Assembly (NCBI GenBank): GCA_031259625.1
Contig: JAIRLG010000072.1
Coordinates: 1 to 8,895, forward strand
From: Puniceicoccales bacterium
GTDB taxonomy: Bacteria > Verrucomicrobiota > Verrucomicrobiae > Opitutales > LL51
Direction: 5' to 3'
DNA length: 8,895 nucleotides
In this document: positions 1 to 4,735 of the stretch, one piece after another
Layout: each line of letters begins with the position of its first letter
How positions within the stretch are numbered: position 1 is the stretch's first letter
Translations under genes and position numbers: made by a program
The notes under the pieces: generated by a model
Told to the model about the DNA's origin: nothing
Database searches by the model: none
Seen by the model: the letters and a program-made list of their open reading frames with translations, nothing else

Positions 1-570
1 TGGACCTGGAAAATACGGCACTCTTCTAGCACAGAGGATTTGAGCCGGCGGCGGAGGCGCTATCGCTGCAGCTGTTCTCCGTGAATCAGATCGACGAGTG
101 AGGATTTTCCAATGATCACGGCACTGTTGTGTCGTTCTACCATACCCATTTCCCCTCATGTTCTGTGAAACTGCTTTCCAAGGGATAAAATCTCCAATTT
201 TACACCAGTCTACACATTCTGCAAGCTGCTGATCTTCAGCGTCTGTCCACCCGAGGTGCGGCACATGATGTTCTTTGCGCCATCGCAATCCAGGATTCGA
301 CTTTTTCAAAACACAATTCCAGCGCTTACGGCATGCCTCTGCCGTTCGCACAGGTTCTAATCCAAGCTCTCCCCGCACTTGATTAACCGCATCGGCGCAA
401 TCCTGCCAACAGATATCCAGATTCTCTTGGCGTACTCTAACAAACTCAACTACCACTGCGTCTTCCCAATCTTTCCAAGATTTGCTATGCCCTGCATTTA
501 AAGTGCCACCCACAGCTAGGGTGCCGAACAGACAACTGAGCACCGCCAGACGAATTTTCCCACTCCTCAT
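1..570 (-). CDS. Two-repeat Myb/SANT-like protein with hydrophobic N-terminus (3' end outside window)
   Basis: The frame is open from an ATG at 570 (a second ATG lies at 573) to the window edge, 190 codons without a stop, so the C-terminus is missing. GGGAGGA ends directly before the two ATGs; the spacing is short but better for 570. Residues 2-7 are basic and 8-26 are hydrophobic, like a signal peptide. Residues about 31-88 and 106-157 read as two Myb/SANT repeats. The first has W32/W35, W55 and W84 with the RTAEACRKRW signature. The second has GWTDAEDQQL, W131 and GRTTQQCRDHW, close to the third-helix consensus of eukaryotic Myb proteins. A basic tail (RRSDSRR) and a proline run follow. Two such repeats normally bind DNA. 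A secretion signal on a DNA-binding protein is odd, and the gene is AT-richer than its neighbours. Function is inferred only: a secreted nuclear-acting effector or a transferred gene is possible, as is an ordinary regulator whose hydrophobic segment is misleading. Confidence 0.8.
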   Translation of the reverse strand, partial: MRSGKIRLAVLSCLFGTLAVGGTLNAGHSKSWKDWEDAVVVEFVRVRQENLDICWQDCADAVNQVRGELGLEPVRTAEACRKRWNCVLKKSNPGLRWRKEHHVPHLGWTDAEDQQLAECVDWCKIGDFIPWKAVSQNMRGNGYGRTTQQCRDHWKILTRRSDSRRTAAAIAPPPPAQILCARRVPYFPGP

Positions 571-586
571 CATTCCTCCCTGAAAT

Positions 587-601
587 GAGGCACAGTGCCT
601 C
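587..601 (-). promoter_or_regulatory. Leader hairpin before the Myb-like gene
   Basis: GAGGCA and TGCCTC form a perfect 6-bp stem around a 3-base loop. It lies between the predicted transcription start and the GGGAGGA ribosome site of the Myb-like gene, so it would sit in a leader of about 35-40 nt and could affect translation or mRNA stability. No regulator is identifiable. Confidence 0.4.
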
Positions 602-610
602 GGTTCTGCT

Positions 611-639
611 ATATTATGGCTCTTCGGCCCATGGGGCAA
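611..639 (-). promoter_or_regulatory. Candidate sigma70-type promoter of the Myb-like gene
   Basis: On the minus strand TTGCCC (634-639) and TAATAT (611-616) are separated by exactly 17 bases, each matching four of six consensus positions. The spacer starts inside a CCCATGGG palindrome that could be an operator. The site lies in the 97-base gap after the folate operon, so the gene probably has its own transcription unit, although read-through from folK-folA is possible since both are on the same strand. Confidence 0.45.
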
Positions 640-667
640 GAAAATTCCGCTCTACACGCTATAAGGT

Positions 668-1693
668 CTATTCTCCAAGGCGTCGGTAGTGCCAGATGGT
701 GCCGTGGGGACTGCGGCTGAGGCAGCGTACGTCGGGAAAGCATTTCCACCAGGAAAGGTCGAGGAACTGGTCGCAGTGGTAATCCGCCGCTACCTGCGTC
801 AGATAGATATCCGAGCAGAGGGGGAGGAATTGCGCATAAACTTCTCCGCCGCCGCAGATCCAAATGCGCTTCGGCGTCTGGACATCCCGCAGCTCTTCCG
901 GATGATGGAAGACCAGGGCTTTGGGAAAACGGCCGCAGGAGGACGTATTCCGGCTCAGAATCCACAGCTCGCGCTCGGCCGGAGCGAAGGCAGGTGGCAG
1001 GGATTCCGCGGTTCTGCGCCCCAGGCACAGGATGCCGCCGCGGGTCTGCTCGCGAAAAAAGGAACGGTCTTCGGGTATGTCCCAGGGAATCCTTCCTCCG
1101 CGCGCCAGGCCCTGCCGCTTATCCACCCCTACGATTCCCCTGAGGACGAGTCCCTGTGCCTCCAATTCCTCGTAACTCAGGGGAGCAGGCTGGGGGAGGG
1201 AAATGCCCTTAAGGGGGCCGACACGGCGCATGGCACCGGAGGGATCTTCGGCCTCGCAGCGCCGCAGCCAGAAGGGGAGATTTTTCCCTCCGGGATTGAA
1301 CAGCGGGGCGATTTCCAGAAGGGGTTTCAGGACAAATGCCCGTTGATGCCAATGGGGATGCGGCACCAGCAGATGCGGAGAGCGGTGATGCCCGTGGCCC
1401 CAGAAGAGGAGGTCGATGTCGATGTTCCGGGCAGCCCAGAAGCCATCCTTCCTCTTGCCGAGCCGCTGCTCGATGGCCTGGATGCAGGAGAAAAACTCTG
1501 AGAGGGGCATGGAGACCTCGAGTCCCAGGGCGAGGTTCAGGAAGGGCGGTTGCCGGACACGGCCCCAGGGCTCCGTCTCCCAGAGACTGGAAAGGGCGAA
1601 AAGGCCGAAACGCTCCTGCAGAAGCCCTACGGCTTCCCGGAGCTGGGCCTCCCGGTCGCCCAGATTAGTCCCGAGCGAGAGGTAAGCACGCAT
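668..1693 (-). CDS. folK-folA: Bifunctional HPPK-DHFR (pyrophosphokinase fused to dihydrofolate reductase)
   Basis: A 341-residue fusion of two folate enzymes. Residues 1-160 are 6-hydroxymethyl-7,8-dihydropterin pyrophosphokinase, which uses ATP to activate the pterin for DHPS: LSLGTNLGDR at the start, QPPFLNLAL at 48-56, RNIDIDLLF with the two metal-binding aspartates D92 and D94, and VPHPHWHQRAFVLKPL near 110-125. After a short linker, residues 185-341 are dihydrofolate reductase, which makes tetrahydrofolate with NADPH: GIVGVDKRQG, IPWDIPEDR with the likely catalytic acid D209, LGRRTAESLP, and ICGGGEVYAQFLP at 279-291. Both halves have normal domain length. The ATG at 1693 lies inside the end of folB (29-nt overlap), as expected for translational coupling. 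Chlamydia instead fuses HPPK to DHPS. Both domains look intact, and the identification is secure from the motifs. Confidence 0.93.
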   Translation of the reverse strand: MRAYLSLGTNLGDREAQLREAVGLLQERFGLFALSSLWETEPWGRVRQPPFLNLALGLEVSMPLSEFFSCIQAIEQRLGKRKDGFWAARNIDIDLLFWGHGHHRSPHLLVPHPHWHQRAFVLKPLLEIAPLFNPGGKNLPFWLRRCEAEDPSGAMRRVGPLKGISLPQPAPLSYEELEAQGLVLRGIVGVDKRQGLARGGRIPWDIPEDRSFFREQTRGGILCLGRRTAESLPPAFAPAERELWILSRNTSSCGRFPKALVFHHPEELRDVQTPKRIWICGGGEVYAQFLPLCSDIYLTQVAADYHCDQFLDLSWWKCFPDVRCLSRSPHGTIWHYRRLGE

Positions 1694-2057
1694 CAGGACG
1701 TCGTCTTTCCAGGGAAAAGCCGACCGAGCGGTAGGATTTCCCCTCCCACGCCAGCGGCCGCTTGCTCAGCTCCAGACGAATTTCCCTCACGGTGGGGAAG
1801 GCTCGGAAAAGCTCCATCACCAGATGGGACGCCAGGGTCTCGATGAGATGGAAGCTCTTCGCGTGGATTTCTTTGTCCAGGAGGCGCTCCACCGCATTGT
1901 GATCCACCGCCTCCGCCAGCTCATCCGCCGCGATGGCCCGGGCGAAATCACCGCGAAGTTCGACGGAGAGCTCAAACGTCTGGGGGATCCGACGCTCAAA
2001 ATCCTCGACGCCGTGCCGCGCCTCATAGGAAAGCCCTCGCAGGAATAAACTATCCAT
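1665..2057 (-). CDS. folB: Dihydroneopterin aldolase
   Basis: A 130-residue cytosolic enzyme that cleaves 7,8-dihydroneopterin to 6-hydroxymethyl-7,8-dihydropterin and glycolaldehyde, the step before HPPK. It has the FolB pattern from end to end: MDSLFLRGLSYEARHGV at the start, E21 in DFERRIPQTF in the position of the substrate-binding glutamate, the DHNAV segment at 52-56, and LSKRPLAW with K99 in the place of the catalytic lysine. Family members are usually about 115-125 residues; the extra length is a charged C-terminal tail. The ATG at 2057 overlaps the folP stop by 8 nt (ATGGATAG), and the 3' end overlaps folK-folA by 29 nt. A longer upstream frame exists but would lie inside folP and has no FolB similarity, so 2057 is chosen. 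Confidence 0.92.
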   Translation of the reverse strand: MDSLFLRGLSYEARHGVEDFERRIPQTFELSVELRGDFARAIAADELAEAVDHNAVERLLDKEIHAKSFHLIETLASHLVMELFRAFPTVREIRLELSKRPLAWEGKSYRSVGFSLERRRPDACLPLARD

Positions 2058-2835
2058 AGATCTCGCGCACGGCCCGGAGGCAATCCCGATGGGGCCGGAC
2101 ATCGTGGACGCGGAAGTAGCGGCAGCCCTGCCGGTAGGCCATGACCGCCAGCGCCAGGCTGAGATCCAGCCGCCGCTCCGGTTCCGCATCCGAACACCAG
2201 CGCCTCAGGAAGGATTTTTTGGAAATCGCCAGCATCCAGGGATGGTTCCAACGCCGGATGAAATACCCCTGCCGGCGGAGCAGAAGCTTGACCTCCTCGT
2301 CCGAAGTGCCGAAGCCGATGCCGAGGTCGAAGAGGACGCGTTCGGCGGGGATCTTCCTCGAAGCCAGCTGCTCGGCACAGCGCTCGAAAAACAGGACTCT
2401 CCGCCGCTCGGGCGAGAGATCCTCGGCCTCCTCGTCCGTACGGCCGTTGTACATCAGGACCCAATGCCCCTGGAGAATTTCCGGTGAACTCGTCAGCTCC
2501 AGGGCCTCGCGAACACCGCCCTGGAAGTTGATCATCGCCGCTCCGGCGTCCAGAGCCAATGGAATCAGTTCCCGCTTCCGCGTATCGACCGAGAACGGGA
2601 TGCGCTCCCGCCGCAGGCCCTCGATGACCGGGGCGATGCGCTCCCATTCCTCCCGCACACCTACGGCCGTAAAGCCCGGGCGGGTCGATTCGCCCCCCAC
2701 ATCGATGTAGGCGGCTCCCTCCGCCCGCATCCGGCGCGCGTGCTCCAGGGCCCGGTCCGGCGTAGCGTAAAGACCGCCGTCCGAGAAGGAATCCGGTGTG
2801 AGGTTCAGAACGCCGACGAGAATCGCCTCTTCCAT
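2050..2835 (-). CDS. folP: Dihydropteroate synthase
   Basis: A 261-residue TIM-barrel enzyme that joins 4-aminobenzoate to the activated pterin; it is the sulfonamide target. Motifs in order: VGVLNLTPDSFSDGG (7-21), DVGGESTRPG (45-54), FSVDTRK (81-87), MINFQGG (101-107), LFDLGIGFG (168-176), ISKKSF (204-209) and FRVHDV (241-246). The usual ligand residues N11, D84, N103, D170, K207, R242 and H244 are present. Several motifs deviate from consensus: INFQGG for INDxSGG, MYNGR for MHMxG, DLGIGFG for DPGIGFG, SKK for SRK. So it is a divergent but probably active enzyme. The ATG at 2835 is preferred because AAGGGGG lies 8 bases before it and the protein then starts at the normal family position; in-frame starts at 2853 and 2907 give extra residues without family similarity. 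It is first gene of the folP-folB-folKA operon. Confidence 0.93.
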   Translation of the reverse strand: MEEAILVGVLNLTPDSFSDGGLYATPDRALEHARRMRAEGAAYIDVGGESTRPGFTAVGVREEWERIAPVIEGLRRERIPFSVDTRKRELIPLALDAGAAMINFQGGVREALELTSSPEILQGHWVLMYNGRTDEEAEDLSPERRRVLFFERCAEQLASRKIPAERVLFDLGIGFGTSDEEVKLLLRRQGYFIRRWNHPWMLAISKKSFLRRWCSDAEPERRLDLSLALAVMAYRQGCRYFRVHDVRPHRDCLRAVREIYG

Positions 2836-2861
2836 CGATTTTCCCCCTTTCATCGATTTTC
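2826..2861 (-). repeat. 18-bp tandem duplication over the folP start
   Basis: On the minus strand GAAAATCGATGAAAGGGG is followed directly by GAAAATCGATGGAAGAGG, 16 of 18 bases identical. Each copy holds an in-frame ATG (2853 and 2835), and the purine-rich 3' part of the first copy provides the ribosome site for the second. The duplication therefore created either an alternative start or a better ribosome site. Confidence 0.8.
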
Positions 2862-3053
2862 TCAGACTCCTGTCCTTCCTAGACGGATCATCGCCAACTC
2901 CTCGCATTTCTGGAAGCCTTGGGTATCCTTACAAGCAAATAATCAGAGAAGGATCCGAACCTAAACCTGAACAAAGCCTCAGGCTGAACAGGAAAAAAAT
3001 GCGGACGATGGAAGGATAATTGAGGCGGGCCGAGAAGATGAGGAACGGGGGGT
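2862..3053. other. Intergenic stretch upstream of folP with no clear gene
   Basis: I find no credible coding region here. An imperfect dyad lies at 2966-2992 (CCTG...AGCCTcAGGCT...CAGG) beside a run of seven A. The folP promoter must be here or further upstream, but no convincing -35/-10 pair with good spacing was found. Confidence 0.5.
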
Positions 3054-3168
3054 GGGCGATGGCCCCCTGGCGGAGCCAGGGGGCTGTTTCCCTGAAATGG
3101 AGATTCATTTCAGGGAAACAGCCGGGTCGGAGAACGGCCGGAGGCCGTTCTCCGACGGGCCATCGCCC
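3054..3168. repeat. Cloverleaf (four-way junction) palindromic element 1
   Basis: GGGCGATGGCCC (3054-3065) pairs perfectly with 3157-3168, closing three hairpins: CCTGGC/GCCAGG (3066-3080, loop GGA; extendable to 9 bp if the outer stem yields), an 18-bp stem at 3082-3099/3106-3123 with a 6-base loop, and a 14-bp stem at 3126-3139/3143-3156 with loop GGA. Almost every base is paired, and GC runs at the junction would let the branch point migrate. It lies between the candidate effector gene and folP, both minus strand. It could act as RNA (transcript end, stabiliser) or as extruded DNA. It shares architecture but not sequence with the other three elements in this window. Confidence 0.85.
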
Positions 3169-3207
3169 CAAAAACCCCAAACGAAGCTCCCCCAAACAAT
3201 TTCCCCA

Positions 3208-3297
3208 ATCTTCAGCGCAGAATTCATCCTCCGCACAAAAATAATTCTCAGTGCGAAGTTAATCTTCAGGGCAAAAGTAATCCTCAGCGCGGCTTCG
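3208..3297. repeat. 18-bp tandem array, five degenerate copies
   Basis: Units start at 3208, 3226, 3244, 3262 and 3280, all exactly 18 bp: for example ATCTTCAGCGCAGAATTC, ATCTTCAGGGCAAAAGTA, ATCCTCAGCGCGGCTTCG. The consensus is about ATCCTCAGCGCAAAAGTA. The last copy overlaps the final codons of the candidate effector gene (stop at 3284), so the array may have grown from that gene's 3' end. One reading frame on the minus strand is an open hexapeptide repeat (ALKINF-like), but it has no start signal and is not called a gene. One unit closely resembles a unit of the array near 8825. Confidence 0.8.
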
Positions 3298-3958
3298 ACA
3301 CATCATCGCCGATCCGGGAGCGATTCGCCACTTTAGGCATACTCTTATAAAAACCTTCCACATGGCCGAGGCCCCGGAGCTCCCTCGTCCGGCGGAAAAA
3401 CTCCCTCCGCTTCTGGGCCGTCTGGTGCCGGGGCGAGACCCCGACATCGAAGTCCGTCGTGACGCGATTTTTATGGGTGGCCGCCAGGGTCGTCTGCAAG
3501 GCTCCTCCCTGGGCCTTCGAAATTTCACTCACGCCCTCCTCCGATTTCAGGGCATCGGTCCGGAAGCCAAATCCGAGGACCCCTCCCATCATCGTCCTCA
3601 GCATCTCCATCGCAGCGGCCGTCCTCTTATCCGCCTCCTGCTCGAAGCGCGACTCACTGCCGCTCACATCGCGGTAGTCCGGAATCCCATCGCCGTCGGT
3701 GTCCAGAAAAACCCCCTCCCGCTCCATCTGGCCGACGCTGCGGGTCGACTCCTCCTCATGCTTCTCGACGACGCTCAAATCCATCCTCGCCTCCACCACC
3801 TCCGCCAGCGGAGAGCCCGGCAGATCGCCATGGGACTGCAGCAGCTCCGCCAGGGAGCTGATCGGATTCTCCAGCTCCCTCGGCCCACCGGAGAGGCCGA
3901 CCGTCTCTTGCACCGATCCCGTCGAGGCTGAGCCCAAGGCATAGGGGAAGTCCGACAT
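3284..3958 (-). CDS. Candidate type III secretion substrate with DTDGDG motif (unrecognised family)
   Basis: A 224-residue protein that I do not recognise as a named family. Seen directly: no signal peptide; a Ser/Gly-rich, acidic N-terminal half; FLDTDGDGIPDYRD at 84-97, which fits the DxDxDG calcium loop of thrombospondin type 3 and similar repeats, present once; a Met/Gly-rich amphipathic stretch at 114-132 (MEMLRTMMGGVLGFGF); and a basic C-terminal part from about 160, including KRREFFRRTRELRG. The ATG at 3958 is 6 nt after the chaperone stop (TGA-AAAAAG-ATG), so the two are almost certainly co-translated. In type III systems a CesT-class chaperone is often encoded directly before its cargo, and an unstructured Ser-rich N-terminus suits a secreted protein. 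That role is inference; a structural or regulatory secretion component is an alternative. Confidence 0.75.
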   Translation of the reverse strand: MSDFPYALGSASTGSVQETVGLSGGPRELENPISSLAELLQSHGDLPGSPLAEVVEARMDLSVVEKHEEESTRSVGQMEREGVFLDTDGDGIPDYRDVSGSESRFEQEADKRTAAAMEMLRTMMGGVLGFGFRTDALKSEEGVSEISKAQGGALQTTLAATHKNRVTTDFDVGVSPRHQTAQKRREFFRRTRELRGLGHVEGFYKSMPKVANRSRIGDDVSKPR

Positions 3959-3964
3959 CTTTTT

Positions 3965-4456
3965 TCAAATCCGAACCCGAAGCCGGCTCGCCTTGGCCAG
4001 GTCATTGCGGCGGCTCGCCCCGATGCCCTTGGCGAAGGAGTTCGACTTGAGGAAATTGTCCAGCATCCGGTAGACTTTTTCGGCCGAGGCGGTGAAGTGG
4101 ACGATCAGGTTGAAGAGCAGCGATTCGTCCAGGAGCTCGACGGGGAAGGAGTAGGACATGACGATGAGATTTTTCACCTCGTCGAGGCCGACGAAGGCGT
4201 GCTGCGTCAGGAGCCCGTGTAGGTTGAGGCTCAGGAGGAACTGGAAAAAGGTCTCGCGCCCCTCGCAGGGCAGTTCCATCAGCGGGCAGTAGATGTAGAG
4301 CATGTCGTGATTCTCCAGCACCTCTAAAATGTAGTGCCGCTGCGAGCCGTTGTCCCGAAACCGACAAGTGGTGCCCTCGCCGTCGAATTTCAGCCCAATC
4401 CCCAGGCGCTTCGAAACCCCCTCCAGCAGTAAATTCACCCGTTCCCTACGATCCAT
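3965..4456 (-). CDS. CesT/Tir-like type III secretion chaperone
   Basis: A 163-residue small protein with the layout of class I secretion chaperones: an N-terminal helix (RERVNLLLEGVSKRLG), a short beta region (LKFDGEGTTCRF; HYILEVLENHDMLYIYCPL), then the helical part FFQFLLSLNLHGLLTQHAFVGLDEVKNL and FPVELLDESLLFNLIVHFTASAEKVYRML. Such chaperones dimerise in the cytosol, bind the N-terminal region of an effector and deliver it to the secretion ATPase. Length matches the family (about 130-170). I choose ATG 4456; the frame also opens at a TTG at 4468 that lies in repeat sequence. The usual chaperones are acidic, but this one has a basic C-terminal tail (152-163), which is somewhat unusual. A YbjN-like fold is the main alternative. 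The next gene, 6 nt downstream, is the likely cargo. Confidence 0.75.
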   Translation of the reverse strand: MDRRERVNLLLEGVSKRLGIGLKFDGEGTTCRFRDNGSQRHYILEVLENHDMLYIYCPLMELPCEGRETFFQFLLSLNLHGLLTQHAFVGLDEVKNLIVMSYSFPVELLDESLLFNLIVHFTASAEKVYRMLDNFLKSNSFAKGIGASRRNDLAKASRLRVRI

Positions 4457-4486
4457 AAACCCAATCAACCCTTTCCAGCAGTAAGT

Positions 4487-4561
4487 TCACCTGTTCCCTA
4501 ACGATCCACAAACCCAGCCAGCCTTCTCCAGCAACCAATTCACCCGTTCCCTACGATCCAT
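4487..4561 (-). CDS. Possible upstream ORF 2 (24 residues) in the chaperone leader
   Basis: ATG 4561 reads MDRRERVN, identical to the first eight residues of the chaperone, then continues WLLEKAGWVCGS and stops at TGA 4487. It is in the chaperone frame, 105 nt upstream, with 30 nt between its stop and the chaperone ATG. It may be a dead duplicate or a short leader peptide. No strong ribosome site precedes it. Confidence 0.3.
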   Translation of the reverse strand: MDRRERVNWLLEKAGWVCGSLGNR

Positions 4562-4591
4562 AAGCCTAGCCAACCTTTTCCAGCAGTAAAT

Positions 4592-4660
4592 TCACCTGTT
4601 CCCTAACGATCCACGAATCCAGCCAGCCTTCTCCAACAGTAAATTCACCCTGTTTCCCAT
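4592..4660 (-). CDS. Possible upstream ORF 1 (22 residues) in the chaperone leader
   Basis: ATG 4660 begins MGNRVNLLLEKAGW and ends at TGA 4592, 30 nt before upstream ORF 2. GGAG lies 6 nt before the ATG, a better ribosome site than that of the chaperone itself, and it is the first ATG of the predicted transcript. It may be the original start region left behind by the duplications, or a translated leader that controls the chaperone. Confidence 0.35.
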   Translation of the reverse strand: MGNRVNLLLEKAGWIRGSLGNR

Positions 4661-4678
4661 AATAAGCTCCGTCGGTCT

Positions 4679-4706
4679 TTTATAGAAATTTCATCCGGAT
4701 TGCCAA
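4679..4706 (-). promoter_or_regulatory. Sigma70-type promoter of the chaperone-substrate operon
   Basis: On the minus strand TTGGCA (4701-4706) and TATAAA (4679-4684) are 16 bases apart; each matches five of six consensus positions. Transcription would start near 4672, giving a leader of about 215 nt that contains the whole repeat array. The site lies in the gap shared with the divergent mutY gene, for which no comparable promoter was found. Confidence 0.6.
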
Positions 4707-4735
4707 ACCTAAAGTTTTTCGCGCCATGAAGTCCC

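Larger units (their letters stand above)
4422..4660 (-). repeat. 52/53-bp tandem repeat: five copies of the chaperone 5' end
   Basis: The motif TCCAGCAGTAA (plus strand) or a close variant recurs at 4422, 4474, 4527, 4579 and 4632, at intervals of 52, 53, 52 and 53. The first copy is the start of the chaperone gene itself. Copies alternate: CCCGTTCCCTACGATCCAT in odd positions 1 and 3, CCTGTTCCCTAACGATCCAC in 2 and 4, giving a higher-order period of 105 bp, exactly 35 codons. The array was therefore probably made by duplication of a single unit and then of a pair, and it fills most of the chaperone mRNA leader. Confidence 0.88.

Noticed and set aside
689..1501. Long plus-strand open frame opposite folK-folA
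   Set aside because: It is antisense to a motif-complete gene and has no recognisable domain; high GC content keeps opposite frames open.
1665..2189. Longer folB starting at 2189
   Set aside because: The extra 44 residues lie inside the folP coding region and show no aldolase similarity; ATG 2057 matches family starts.
2929..3195. 88-residue minus-strand open frame across element 1
   Set aside because: It runs through palindromic DNA, has no ribosome site and no family-like sequence; palindromes often leave frames open by chance.
3208..3297. Coding hexapeptide repeat (ALKINF-like) on the minus strand
   Set aside because: The frame is open, but there is no start codon context, and an 18-bp period keeps any frame regular by arithmetic.
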